Shown one piece after another: positions 24,345 to 36,900 of a stretch of DNA of 64,000 nt (the stretch's first letter is position 1; the number at the start of each line of letters is the position of its first letter). The stretch covers positions 1,564,071 through 1,628,070 of the forward strand of contig NC_092705.1 of the NCBI RefSeq assembly GCF_964275005.1. Direction: 5' to 3'. Position numbers and translations under genes: made by a program. The DNA comes from Diadema setosum (Eukaryota > Echinodermata > Echinoidea > Diadematoida > Diadematidae). The notes beneath the pieces are model-generated. The model had not been told where the DNA came from, made no database searches, and saw only the letters and a list, made by a program, of their open reading frames with translations.

Positions 24345-24907
24345 TTTGGCGGTCGAAAATGTGCCCGGAAACCAGCAATGCTGCTCACTGCAAAAAAAAA
24401 AAAAGAAGAAGAAAAAACAAAAGATAGAAGTTATGTCCGCACAATGTCAGTACGAATCGCTGAATGTCTGACAGCGAAAAAAAACCCAACTATTAGAACT
24501 TGTCCCCTCTCGATACAAGGAAATCAAATAGAAGGTTGAACAACGAAATTTTGATCAGCAGCATAGATTTCATTCAGCAGTGTCCAGGTAAATGAGAAAG
24601 GTGTCTAGAAGCAAGGTGGCCAAAAAAAAAAAATGAAAATGAATATTCAGTCACAAAATCAGAATCACTTTAGACCTTCTGCTAACAGATCATGGTACAG
24701 TCATGGCTCATCAAAAGTGTTTGTGGCAAAACGGCGTTTCTCCGTTAAATTGTACAAAAATCACCTTCCGTCGTTGTAGATAATACCACTAGAATGGCCC
24801 TTGTGCAAAATCGAGTTCTATCGCAAAAGTGTTCTCCTAAACTCGTCGAACTATGGCGGGAAAATCTTGCGCTCTCACTGCTCCAATACGAACAGTTGAA
24901 AGCACAG

Positions 24908-24935
24908 CCTGACGAAGAGTGATCGAAACGTTGTG
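24908..24935 (+). mobile_element. Possible retroelement terminus (CCTGACGAAG…CGAAACGTTG motif)
   Basis: CCTGACGAAGAGTGATCGAAACGTTG resembles the short 'TGACGAAG…CGAAACGT' signature often seen at the 3' coding end of Penelope-like and some other retroelements in animals. No reverse transcriptase is visible nearby, so this is at most a small relic. Confidence 0.3.
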
Positions 24936-25234
24936 AAACTGGTACTGCTAGTATTCGTTCATCGCACATCCACAGCGGTGTGACGTCACGGCATGACCTA
25001 CCAATCGAGAAAACGAGCTCTTATACCACATCAATGATCAATCTGTTGCTGAAACTGTTAGATGCTGGCGAGTAAAGTATCATCCTCTTCAGAGGTCAAT
25101 GACACGGGGCGCGGCGTGAGGCGGGAAGGCAGTCGAAAATCCAGCAGACTTCGAGACGGATTATGCCAACGATCCAAAATCCGAGAAATGGAGAGGCCAA
25201 GACGGATGGGTGTTTGGATGAAGGGGACAATGGA

Positions 25235-25332
25235 CGGGAGGGCGCAGAGGGATGAGAAGAAAGAGGGGGTGGGGTGGGAGAAATGGAGGGGAAGGAAAGA
25301 GGGAGGGGGAGAGAGAGAGGGGGGGGGGGACA
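25235..25332. repeat. Purine-rich GGGAGA/GA tract
   Basis: Strand-asymmetric G/A run ending in a G homopolymer. The long frames over it are low-complexity. Confidence 0.75.
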
Positions 25333-25907
25333 CTTTTAAAAGAGGCTGGGTTGGCCATGATGCACACTCTGATCATCTGTCTTCGATGATGATAATGGTG
25401 ACGATGATGATGGAGATTTGAAAATGAAATTCATGTGAGTGATTAGTTAAGTGAAATCATCTTTGCTCAAAATAATGATAATAATAACAATATTTCATGT
25501 ATCATTTTTGGTATCATATGCATGGGCATGAAATTCTTATGTAAATAACAAGGTATATGACATTACTCTTGTTAAGTATTAGTCGCTGTGTTTGTATATC
25601 AATGTCTGTACAATCTGTATGTGCACATTTCCCAAATGACCCCCTTTTTCTGTTGGTAAGGCACTTCATCTATTTTCAAAGCGAGATAATGTGCGAGCTT
25701 GCCGGACGTAACAATTTACGGTATCCATGTTCAATCAAAGAATGATTTTGCGTAAAACAGGTGATTAATGAACACTTGGAGAAGCATTTATTTCATCGTT
25801 TTGAATTATTGAATGTATTAACGAACTGGTTCTTACCTGAATTACCTACGATGACGCCCAGTAAGTTGAAAGCCTGAGGAGTTCAATGTGATGTATCCAT
25901 GGGATGA

Positions 25908-26061
25908 TCAGTTTATGCAATCTGGATAAAATTTGTTATGTTTCTGCTTCCAGTGATCATTGAGCTTAGACCTGAAGCTGTTCACTGATGTTGCCTCAAC
26001 AGCTTCTGCACAAAGGCTATTCCAAGTATTTACTAAGTATTTCTTAATCATTATTGCTAGA
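25908..26061 (-). mobile_element. LINE relic: last about 50 codons of a non-LTR reverse-transcriptase ORF
   Basis: The minus strand from 26061 reads …IKKYLVNTWNSLCAEAVEA then TSVNSFRSKLNDHWKQ…CIN and stops at 25908. The WNSLP-x-x-VV-x-A-x-SVN-x-FK-x-x-LD-x-x-W pattern is the well-known C-terminal end of ORF2 in CR1-like and related non-LTR retrotransposons; here the usual Pro is Cys. Only this tail is left, as expected for 5'-truncated copies. The clade cannot be fixed from so short a piece. Confidence 0.75.
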
Positions 26062-26601
26062 TACTATTGGCTACACTAAACACACTGGTGGTGTTAGGTG
26101 GATGTACTGGCAAGCACCCTTTACAAGGATTACATAAATAATAATTATTACATCACAGATGCTCGTCTCAATGAAATCAAAAGCTAACACGCCCGTTATC
26201 ACAGATGACCTTTTATTGCTCATGCGCAAAGTGGATCTACGAACTGGCTAATACCTGAATGTATGCGAAAAAAAAAAATACATATTCTGCCGCAGATATT
26301 TTCAAGAGTATGTGTCTATTATCCATCATTATAGGAACACTGTTTTTGGAACATTGTCTGCTACCCCGAAGGCTAGAAGACACGTAATGCGTCGAAAATT
26401 TGGCACACTGCTAAGATACGTTGGACATTGATAATGCAGGGTACGACATTAACTATTTTCTCTAATGGTCCTTTCGAATGCCCGTTCGGGATATTAAGAT
26501 CATTTCATTTGAAAACATTAATGTTGGTGGTCCGAAAAAGAAGTGCAGTGCCGCTTATGAAAAGGAAATATAGCTATCTATTTTGAATCCCAGTTGCCTT
26601 A

Positions 26602-26871
26602 TTGGGCCACCAAAAGGGTTCCATAACATTTGCTGCTGCGACAATTGCTCCCATTAAATATCTGCACGTTAAGACAAACATATAAATTCTAATCACAAAC
26701 ATAAGCTTAACCCTAATCCTAATCATCAAATCAAATCAAATCTTAAACCCAGTCACAGCCTATAACCCTAACCCTAAGTTCTTGGAGAAAATAAGACCAG
26801 AGAAACTGTCGCAGGAGCACATGTCGTGTCACCCACCAAAAGATACGCCTTTTGAAAATTTGGTGGCCCAA
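26602..26871 (+). repeat. Telomere-like repeat, copy 2, framed by TTGGGCCACCAAA inverted ends
   Basis: The core (26615-26833) repeats the blocks of 1270-1460: GGGTTCC, TTGCTCCCATTAAATATCTG, CCCTAA-type units, CTTGGAGAAAATAAGACCAG and GCAGGAGCACATGTCGTGTCACC. Outside it TTGGGCCACCAAAAGG (26602) is mirrored by CCTTTTGAAAATTTGGTGGC then CCAA (to 26871), which suggests terminal inverted repeats. Confidence 0.7.
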
Positions 26872-27083
26872 CATCAATTCTCAGTAGTCCCGGACCTCCG
26901 CCAATTTTGAGCCTTGAATAATGCATTACCGACCTCTGCCTCTCATGCTCTGTTTTTCTATACACTATAAAGTATACACGATCAGAATCACTATATTGCT
27001 GACAGACCACGGCCGAGTCATGGTCCATTGACTGTGTTCATGTCAAGACGACGTTTCCTCATCGGAATTCATATATTCATAAA

Positions 27084-27180
27084 CACTGTGGAATCTCGTT
27101 ATAAAGATGTTGGATATAACAAAACCTTATTACAACAAGGTAATTGTCACAGCTCTTAGGTCCTCATTATAATGAGGTTC
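27084..27180. mobile_element. Fragment of the 'TTATAAC' MITE family (pogo/Tigger-like ends)
   Basis: CACTGTGGAATCTCGTTATAA then GATGTTGGATATAACAAAACC, ending GTCCTCATTATAATGAGGTT. Fits the family with copies at 29099, 49170, 58337, 59041 and 61396. Confidence 0.5.
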
Positions 27181-27203
27181 CTCTCTCTCTCTCAATTATG
27201 TAA

Positions 27204-27211
<8 letters not shown>

Positions 27212-27251
<40 letters not shown>

Positions 27252-27277
27252 ATTAATATATACATGTATATATCAAA
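27212..27277. repeat. (TA)n microsatellite
   Basis: TATATA run with ACATATAC interruptions. It abuts the left end of the inverted element at 27283. Confidence 0.9.
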
Positions 27278-27282
27278 ATATA

Positions 27283-28437
27283 GGTTTTCCCGTTCATTTT
27301 CAAACTTTTTTCATTCAATTTGATATATTTGTGGTTCAATTTCGTCCCGAAAGATCTCGAATATGCCAATCCTAGTTTCAAATTCGTCTTTTGTCAATCA
27401 TTTTCGAACAAAGTCTATTCAATTTAATCATTTGTCACAAATTTTCGTCATTTACAATTCGAATTCGTCCGTCACACTCGCTGCACACATAACAGCAAAA
27501 GCAATTTCGTCTTTTAGCGATCATGTTCGTCAAATTTTCCTTCAAATTCGTGTCATATCTTTTCTGTTGTGATTTCTTGGCTGTTTAATTTTTCCTACAA
27601 CCGTTCACTTTTTCCACATTTAGGAGTAACATACACACACGTATACCGTACCCCGCAACAACACACAAAAACCACAAACATGTGCACGCACACACATACA
27701 CACACACACACACACATACATACAGACACACCCTTCTCACAGAACACACGAAAACAAATATTGTGTACTGTCAAACAAACGAAAACAGTGATCCACGATT
27801 TCAAGACAATTTCACATGTGTGTAGAGTTTAAGCCCATTTTAATGTATATAGAAAGACATCAATTTTTTTTTTTGCCGTTAATCATTTTGAATGAAGTTT
27901 GTTTCATGCAATAACATAAAATCAGGAAACAAAAAAAAAACTCAAGTCCAAAAGTTTTCACAACATGATTAAAGATTGTCTTTACTGTTTTTAATGTTCT
28001 CTGACTGCCGTTTATCCTTCATATCTCCTGTGTGTGTATATACACATATTATATATTGTCAAGCAAACTGTTTAGGAATAATATCGACTGATCCCAATAC
28101 CGGGAGAAAGTAATGCAGGCTTAGAATAATATATAGTTCACCCTCACACTAAAGGACCAATGCTATCCGACGAATTTGTTTGAAAAAATCATGAAATTGT
28201 GCGAACAAAGACGAATTTGATTCTTACATTCTCCAGTCGATGGGCGGCGGGGACAAATTTCAGTGACAATCAACGATTTTGAATGCGATGTCTTTGAAAA
28301 TGATTGACAAAAAACGAATCACGATGACGACTGACTAAATTGAAGTTAGGATTTGCATTCTGTGAGTTTCTTGGGACGAATTTGAATGAAAAATCTTTGA
28401 AATTGAATTCTAAAAGTGCGAAAATGGACGGGAAAAC
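27283..28437. mobile_element. 1.15-kb inverted-repeat element inside a TA microsatellite
   Basis: Left end GGTTTTCCCGTTCATTTTC, then TTTTTTCATTCAATTTGAT, CAATTTCGTCCCGAAAG, CCAATCCTAGTTTCAAATTC and TTTTGTCAATCATTTTCGAA. The minus strand of the right end gives GTTTTCCCGTCCATTTTCGC, GATTTTTCATTCAAATTCG, AATTCGTCCCAAGAAA, GCAAATCCTAACTTCAATTT and TTTTTGTCAATCATTTTCAAA. The arms are about 270 nt. The middle holds an AC microsatellite (27687-27718) and no transposase. TA-repeat DNA borders both ends, as if the element entered a TA target. Confidence 0.8.

Positions 28438-28527
<90 letters not shown>
28438..28527. repeat. Compound (TA)n(GA)n(TG)n microsatellite
   Basis: Successive TA, GA and TG runs; open frames here are artefacts. 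Confidence 0.95.
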
Positions 28528-28529
<2 letters not shown>

Positions 28530-29098
28530 ATTTGTGCAAACGTATGTTGATTAATATTTATGTGACACATTCTCAGTATAAGGCACTCCCATATTTTCAT
28601 GGACAGAACCCCAACAATTTCATCTACAGCATGAAAAGACCGACACCAAAATTTCAGTTTACATGGGGACTTTATTAACCAGCACCACTCTATGTTGTCT
28701 CTGATCACATGAACTGGCAATATTCAACAATACAAACACCGACCTGATCTAATGTTTGGTCATTAAGAGCTTGGCAAGATTAATCTACTGAGTCACTCCA
28801 CATTCGGTAAACAGATTCTAATCTTTATATGTCTTACATTTCATGACATCACAATGTTTTGTTCATGTGTTGGGGATAAAGTTGACTACTGCGGAATCCT
28901 AACAAATTGAAAGAAAAATTAAAATCCAAAACCAGAGGTATAAACAACAATGAATTGCAAGACCAGTAAAAACTTTGGAAAAAATTGGTTGCTTGAAAAA
29001 CAAACATGTTCTCTGTCTCATGCTCCATTGCACATATTTCAACAGACATACAAAAGTATAGTATTGCATATATAGTGGGTACCTACCATTCAAACACA

Positions 29099-29282
29099 CA
29101 GGCAACTCCTGTTATTATAAAGTCCACGGGACCGGCAGTTTTCTTTTGTTATATCAAATTTTGTTATGGCCAAAAAGTTAAGTGTATAAAGATGTATACA
29201 TGATAATTTGGGGACCTGAATGTTTACTTCGTTGTAATGAGAATTTTGATATAACCATGTTCGTTATAACAGGAGTGCACTG
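29099..29282. mobile_element. 'TTATAAC' MITE family (pogo/Tigger-like), near-complete copy
   Basis: Left end CAGGCAACTCCTGTTATTAT then AAAGTCCACGGGACCGGCAG. Right end ATAACCATGTTCGTTATAAC then AGGAGTGCACTG followed by TA. Ends of CAG…CTG with a TA target fit Tc1/mariner–pogo elements; no coding part. Confidence 0.65.
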
Positions 29283-29972
29283 TATTTGATGATAACACAC
29301 ATCACTTTGTGAGGCTGTTGTAAAGTGCCTACAATTCTGTCATAGGATAGCCAGTTGGTGGAGTGCCTAAAAAGCGCACATCCAATGCAGTTGACTTTAA
29401 TATATCTACCAATAGAGGGAGTAAGCCATGTTGAGTACCTACACAAGAAATGAGAGTTTCTACATCAAGAGGCCTGCAGTGTGATTTTTGGCACAAGTAG
29501 CTCCTATGCAGCTAATCTCTCCATTCAAAGTTAAAATTGACTTCATGTGATATGCAGAGAACAAGCAAACAAACAGACCATGGCTAATTTCACTTAAATT
29601 GGGCAGAAAACAAGAAAGCTGAGGAATTTCAAAGTTTTCATAATGGTTTTCAGAACATTTTATCTTGGTTGCAACCACACACGCAATTTAGAGGAGTGAT
29701 CGAGTTATTACCTCACAAATCTCAAATGTGCAGAAACTTTTGTTTTGCCCATCTTGAAAATGACGCTGCTAAGAATGTCACATACCACGTATCTTTCACA
29801 GCTTCACAAATCATTGCAGCTTCATTATAACCAATAAACAATGACTTTCACAGAGGAGTTGCATCGTTTTGAAATATGAATTATTGACAAAAAGCATTAG
29901 TTTTATGGTACACTTTTGTACAAAACACTGGAAGAATTGTGATGTGACAATACCATCAACTCTTCACGCAGG

Positions 29973-30185
29973 TACTGTAAAGGTGAAATTTTCACGGTGT
30001 GGAAATTTTTGCGTGTTTTGCGACCAGAAACCAGCACAAAAATAAAAACATGCAAATATTTTTGCACATCACATGATGTTCCATTAACAAATGTCTTGAT
30101 TCCGCGGAATTAAAAACATGCAAAATTCACCTTACCCAGCTGAGCATGAAAATTACTCATGCAAAAATAACCACTTTTTACAGTA
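29973..30185. mobile_element. TACTGTAAA-type MITE, copy 3
   Basis: Starts TACTGTAAAGGTGAAATTTT and ends CCACTTTTTACAGTA. The interior is rich in GCAAATATTTTTGC and GCATGAAAATTACTCATGC hairpins. No coding sequence. Confidence 0.65.
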
Positions 30186-30551
30186 CATATGGTTGCAACT
30201 AATATTGCTGATTGGTGAAAATGTGGGAGAATTTGAAAATCCCAAACAACTTTCTTGTGTTACGTCCAACATGAGCAAAACGTCTACCATTATGTCCGTC
30301 TCTGCTTTTTTCCTATATCAATATCACATCACATCATTGAGCTTGGCGTGGAATTGCCCCACTCCAATGATTTGATTAACTTGTAATGCTCTTACCCTAA
30401 ACCTGGGACAGCAGAAGGACACACCAAGAAGTAGGCATGGGTTTATAGAGTACAACATACACTTTTGTTACTGTATGATATTAACTGGAGAAAAACAAAC
30501 AAAATAATTTTTTTCTCCTCGTTGAAGAAAGACAAAAATGAATCATGATTT

Positions 30552-30616
30552 TGTTTTTGTTCTTGTTTTGTTTTGTTTTGTTTTTGTTTTGTTTTGTTTT
30601 GTTTTTTGTTTTTTTT
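30552..30616. repeat. (TTTTG)n pentanucleotide repeat
   Basis: Repeated GTTTT units ending in a T-run and G-run. Confidence 0.9.
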
Positions 30617-33348
30617 GGGGGGGGAGGTAATACTGGTGTCCAAGAACTGCCACCTGCACCATTTCAGTGCAAAAATATCAACTTAAAACATGCCACTATC
30701 AACTGCAATTACGTGTACGCGTCATTCAACTTTCTCTACTGGCAGTAAGAGAATATTCCCAAATGTAAATTCTACAGTCAATTCTTTCAAGAGCACGTAC
30801 ATATCCATCATTTTATGAACACTGTTTTATCATCTTGCATTAGTACTTTCTTCATCAAAATCATATATGTATATAACTCTCTAAAAAGTGAGGTACAAAA
30901 ATAATACATAAAACTGATATATATCTACTAATACCATAACATATCTCTATACGTGTTAGGAGCTATAATTATGTACATACAGACAATGACTCGCCCGCCA
31001 AAACCTTGATGTGTCTTTTACACTGTAAGATCTGTAAATATCATAAACATGCAGAACAGACTTATTAGCCAAAGTTTGAAGTTGCCAATTGCTTAAAATC
31101 TAAATAACTCAAGACTAGGGTGGCTGAAACATGTGAGTTATGTATTTTGACAATGACCCTAAAATGAATAATAATGATCACATTTCTTTTTGTCATGAAG
31201 CATGTTTCCACTGTATCAAGATACTCCGATGAAATAATGATCCTTAAAACAATACACTGTAATAATGATCATACTTGATTTTGTCATGTAGCATTTTTCC
31301 ACAACATCGTGGTACTCAGAGAGCTTTACAACATAATGTACTTCATAAAACAAAGCAGAATAAGCATAAAGTGAAGTGCCTCATATGCCATTCGAGACTT
31401 GAATACCTGGCAATGCTACAGCTGGCACATGCAGTAATGTCTGAGATCTTATATTTTCAGCTGATCTAGGATGAGGATAGTACATGTAGTGAAAAGAAGT
31501 AGCGGAAAAAATGTGATTACATAAATAGCGTTTAAAAGCTTGGTGATTATTTTGAAGCTTTTATCACCCATTCATAGGCAGCATGCGAGTAATGTGGACC
31601 TTTAAAGAAGAATACATAAATACAGTTAGGACTAAAAATGGATTGTCTGAGTTTCCTACTCTATGGAGCTAACAGTTAGCCACATACTAGGGTTGACTGA
31701 AACACACACTCATGAATTTCTACACACATCATCAGCTATCCCAGTAATCAGCATAAATGGCATTAATTGATCAGATCATGTCATGTCAGAGCCGAGTGTG
31801 GGGGTGAGGGCAGTTTCAGGCAATTCAGTGAATAATATGATAAAAAGGGCAGTTTAAGATTAATACCTTAAGAGGATTAAGATGCTCATAAAGATTAAAC
31901 ATATCACATTTTGAAAGGGATAGAATTCCTTCATCAGGGCTTCAAAAATACAAGTAGATTACAGAAGTATTTTTTTAGAGCTGGGATACAGCTATACAAA
32001 AATTGGAATCCTACAACAATACAGACATACACCTTGACATTTCATTGGCTGAACATATACATGTACAGTGCTCACTTTAACAACAAACTTTAACTGGCTC
32101 ATACAAAATACTGTCAAGCACCTATTCCTAAAACAACACACATAAATGTACATATAGTATAACACTTTAATGCTGTATATTGCACAAGAATTCTCTGCAT
32201 TAGTAATAGAATATGTCTTAAATAACCACATCAATTCACCCTTTTTGTGCTGGCAAACAAAAAGGTGCTGGAACATAAAGCTTTTTCCACCTCAGGAACA
32301 CGTCCCAAGGATGATTACCTTAGCCATATTTACAACAATACTTCTTGACCACCTGGTGTTCCTTTCATATCAATATTTACATATTAAACCAAAAAAGAGA
32401 GAAATTTTAACCTTTATCAGCACCCAGTCTATTGAGACTGTTTACACTTACTGTCGTTTCCATAAACACAAACAATACAATGCATAATCTGTACTTTTTC
32501 ATGCCACACCATATCAGATCATACAGATATGAAATAAAAATTTGTGTATGTGTGTGTGATAATACAGAAATACTATACGTATAATACCATTTTGAATATT
32601 TGTTGCTGATCTTGACAGCTATATATAAACAAACATTATCAAATGTTTTAATAATTGACTGATAAGACTCCCTATGTAATTTGCAGTGTGAACCTTTAAT
32701 AATAACAAAACAAAACAAAAGCAACTATAACAGTCACATAACTTCCAGTTGGTATTCTACAAACACCAATCAGTGTTTTAGAGCTCTGAAAGGTCGGCCT
32801 GTAAATCAGAATTAATGCCTAGAATGATGTCACTTATTTACAGATGATATATGGGTTCTACAGTACACCCACAATCTAGTCTCTTATCAAGCCCTTGCTA
32901 CATTTAGCTCACTTGCTTTTACAGTTGTGAAATGATATCACACTGTTCAGTCTGTTTTGCTAGAAAAAAAAATACTTTGGGCTTTTTGAGACAAATAGGT
33001 GGCATACATGTATATCAATGTTTTTTTGTATTTTTTTTAGAAGAGGGAGGTCTTGTAGCGGTGTCTTTGCTTGAATAGCAACATTTGAGATTATCTGTCA
33101 GACCCCAGTTTGGACAATGCTACAGTAATTGTCACTATTCAAAACAATACTTTCGCCTACTTTCTGGCATCATTAAGTTTAACACAATATCTCCTACAAG
33201 AACGACATGTCACTGTCTTCGTTGTTTTGTTGCTGTAAGTAAGACTGTTATTACACTTACTCTGACAACTTCAGTACTTGACAATGATTTATATCTTCAA
33301 CAGAAGTTCTTTTTTTACTCATGCTACTCAGTATATGATGACATAAAT

Positions 33349-33676
33349 GGTATCCCGGGGTACCAAATAAAAATCAGCCATTTTGTTGAATTAGTTTTTT
33401 TTTGAAAAAAGGTTGTACCCTGGGTTGCCAAAAAGAGGAAACTATTTTGGTGCTAGAGCTAGCGCGGGCTAGCCACTGCACTGCACTGCACTGAAGCACA
33501 CGCTATTGATAGCACAGCGTGCCATGCATGCATAACTGAACATGCAGTGACATGGGAATGACTAGGTCTATGTACACGCACACACAGTGCATGCATTTCT
33601 CTGCGGCTGTCCTCGAGTGGACGTGGGATGGCGCTACACAACGTGGTACCCCGGGGTACTATGGTACCCTGGGTAG
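33349..33676. mobile_element. Element bordered by GGTACCCCGGGGTACC palindromes
   Basis: GGTATCCCGGGGTACC at 33349 and TGGTACCCCGGGGTACTATG at about 33645, with extra GGTACCCTGGG units just inside the left end (about 33413) and just beyond the right (33663). The interior is GC-richer than its flanks and includes CACTGCACTGCACTGCACTG (33475). No coding sequence. Confidence 0.5.
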
Positions 33677-33927
33677 CGCGTGATGCATCATATACTTAAT
33701 TTGAATTTACTGTTTTTAAATTTGTGCAGCATTGCTAACAGTACTCATTTCAAAAATAATAGTTTTTGTATATTGTTTACTCTTTTTGTTGGTGTGCGAG
33801 TTTCTTGTCTGCTCTAGCACCCAACTTTTCCAAACAAACATTCAGAGGGTAAACAAAGATGGTTACCATTTTCAGCAGTTGAATGGCAGGAGAAGGAGGT
33901 GTGAGACCTGTGGTATGGGCAAGGGCG

Positions 33928-36900
33928 TCATAATAACGACTGCTCGAACATGATCTTGTCAAAGCCGCTGGGCGGAGTGTGGTAGAACTCACTGAACTGG
34001 ACGTCAAGAATGGCGCCCTCGTCAACTGAAAGTTTGTGGAATGAAATGAAAAGACGATTACTACTTCGCTCAGTTTAGTGTCAGCTTAGTGCAGATAAGC
34101 TTAGTTCATTTTTGCCTCAAACTTGAACAAAAAAATGATTTTGCATATAACAGATTTGGAATGTGATGGCAAATTGATAACCAACAAGCAAACAATGTAC
34201 ACAGTAACCTACAGCAAAGGTAAAGGAGCAGCGATGTGGTATCACAGAATGTTTCGTAACTGCTCGTTTCTCATCTAGGTATCATTGTCTGTTTTCTACA
34301 TTCTTGTCAAATGCTCTGTTTAGACTACATCAGTTGTGCTACACACCAACTTTTCCATCTGGAAAACTAATTTAAACGAGAATGCAAATAAATAGAAACA
34401 AATTGCTCAAATGGGAAAAAAAATGTTCTCATAAACTTATAGACCCCTTGAATGATGGTGAATTGGATCATCTAAATGACACAGCAAAATATTGCAAGTT
34501 GTAGATGACCAGGACATTATTAGAATGTTTCTCTCTTTAAAAATAAAAATAAAAAATAAAAATTAAAGGATGCTATAATTTCTTGTTGCAAAACCCGAAG
34601 GCACACAGGTAACTGAAAAAAAAACCCACTATCAATCCCACTGGTTACAATTATTTCTCTCTAAATCCTCACCTTGTATTAGTTAGCTGAGTATCGAGGA
34701 ACAATACACCGAGAACACAAAGCAAATGAGGGCATCTGTTCTATCTAAATCACAGCAGAAGCTGCCAGCAGAGCTTGAACGCCAGTACAATCAACAAACT
34801 TCCTATCCCTGATGCACATTTCTATCTTTCAAAAGAGTAACTCCTCGCTCAAGAAAACAAGATATTCTACTATCTGACCCACTGATATGATGCCCAAAGA
34901 TAAATTTATGGATATGAGCCTTTGCGGACATTCATTGGAAGAGGCATGTAAAATCAGGGTCACCCCTTTAAACAGGGGGATGACATGTGACCATATCACA
35001 ACTCACCGTAGATGGCAGGGTAGAGTGTCCCCTTCACTCCTGTAACTGGTATCTGGAGGGCCTCACCGTTCTTGTAGAAATTCAACTCCATGTGGTCATA
35101 GGTGATGCCCTGTCCAGATCAGAGGAGTCTTTCATATCAATATCTCACTATATGCAATCGCATACTTGGGATATGATTATCAATTTTACACGACATCCCA
35201 CAGTCTTGTTTTGATTAATGCACAAGGAGAAACAACAAACAACAATATAATGCGGATGTACATATTGGTTGCTTGATCCTCCTGGGTCAAATGACTTTTG
35301 TGAGAGGCATGATGAACAACTGGTGTATACAAACATTTGAATGGGAACAAGCTCCCAAACAAACAAAATGTATTCCCATTCTGACTACATTTTTTTCACA
35401 GCTTGAGGAAAATTTCTTAAGCAAAAAGTACTAAAGTCTATCTCAAATATCTGTTTGAGTACCATAATGTAGCAGAAAGAAACTGATCTACCCACAATAA
35501 GGTTATGTTACGTGGTGGCTTCATATTCCAAAGATTTTGTGCATCGTCTAATATTTGCACAATGTAAAACAGGCCAATATATTGCCTCCTGTAAACACAT
35601 GATATGCCATGAATATTTGCTTCTTGGTAAGGGACAATACCTACCCTTCCTCCTTTTTGTTGCTGGGGTTCTTGATCATGAATTTTTAGCACTTGCAAAA
35701 TTGCCTTGTAAGTTCATGTAAGCAAAAAATATCAAGCTTGTGAAATAATTTGGTGTATACAGTGTATCACAGAATGATGGTGGTCTCGTTATCACAATTA
35801 TCATCTCTCAACTATCCCATGCAGGGATGGGCGTGGTCAAACTGAAAAGTCAGTTTTTTAAACTCACAATGACATCGCCCTCAGCGACTTCAACGGTAAG
35901 CTTGTGAAGGGTGTCCCCGGCATGGCAAACGGTTCCATCGGAGCGCATCACCCATGAATCACTGCACTCCCCGAGGGGAACTCGGTTTAGGTTACTCTTC
36001 CTTGTGGCTAGACCAATGCCCCAAACACCTGAGGGGAGGGGTCACAAGAGGGAAAGGGCATTAGAGATAAATTGCCAGGGCAATTTAACCATTATGTAGA
36101 AGACATACGAACTGATAGCCTGCGAAATTAAAATGTTTAGTGAACACAGAAGTGTGAACATAGTGAAAGCTCTTCATTGTATCTCCAAAACTGAAAAGGT
36201 CAGATAAAATGGGAGTGAATCTAGAGAGTCAGTTGAAATTGCCATGCTTATTAGATTCTTATTTGAACCATTCTCTGGATTAGTTATGAACATGTATAGG
36301 GGTTCTCTATCTATTTCAGAAGAATTGTTAGAATATGGCAAATGGCAAGATGCTGAACACACCTTTTGAATTAAATCACAATGCATATATGCATTTTTTA
36401 ATATGTCTCCTAACAATATTCTCAGAGTGTGTTTAAAATTGATAATCTCATTTAATACTTAGATCCCAAAATTGCGCTCAGGCTAAAATTGAACCCGAAA
36501 GAAAACATTCTAGCCTGCTCAACTGTATACGTTACATGTGTAAAGCTCCAGTTGTTAGGTATTCTCCATCAAATTTGGTCATTACATAAAGCAGACAGAC
36601 TTCTCCAGGTGCAGGCAAGCCACAGTTCTAAAGATGGCTAATTGTGATAATGGAGATCAGTAGGACAAGGTACCAAATGGTACATTCCTTGGAAATAATT
36701 CTGTTAGGAATGTTACAAGTTCTACAATTAAATCTCGAGACAACAATAACATCTTTATTCCTATCCCAAACTATTAATGACCAAAATCTTTACCCAAGTC
36801 ATACACATTATACTCAGTATTGAATGTGTAAGGTTGTTTGTTTGTTTGTCTGTTTTAGACAGCAAGACACTAGACTAAGATGACTTAGAGCACCCCCCCC

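Larger units (their letters stand above)
28671..33927 (-). other. SPRYD7: Candidate long 3' UTR/downstream region of SPRYD7
   Basis: No exons are seen between the SPRYD7 stop and an AATAAA on the minus strand at 28676-28671. Most of the interval is single-copy-looking AT-rich DNA, with two MITEs and one GGTACC-palindrome element inserted. Whether the whole 5.2 kb is transcribed cannot be told from sequence; a nearer poly(A) site is possible. Confidence 0.3.

Noticed and set aside
24908-24935. Hammerhead-ribozyme core (CTGACGA…GAAAC)
   Set aside because: The bases between the two core parts do not form a stem II in the right register, so the match is chance or belongs to the retroelement motif.
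25062-25421. 119-codon plus-strand frame rich in Gly/Arg/Glu
   Set aside because: It covers a GA-rich tract and shows no domain or splice support.
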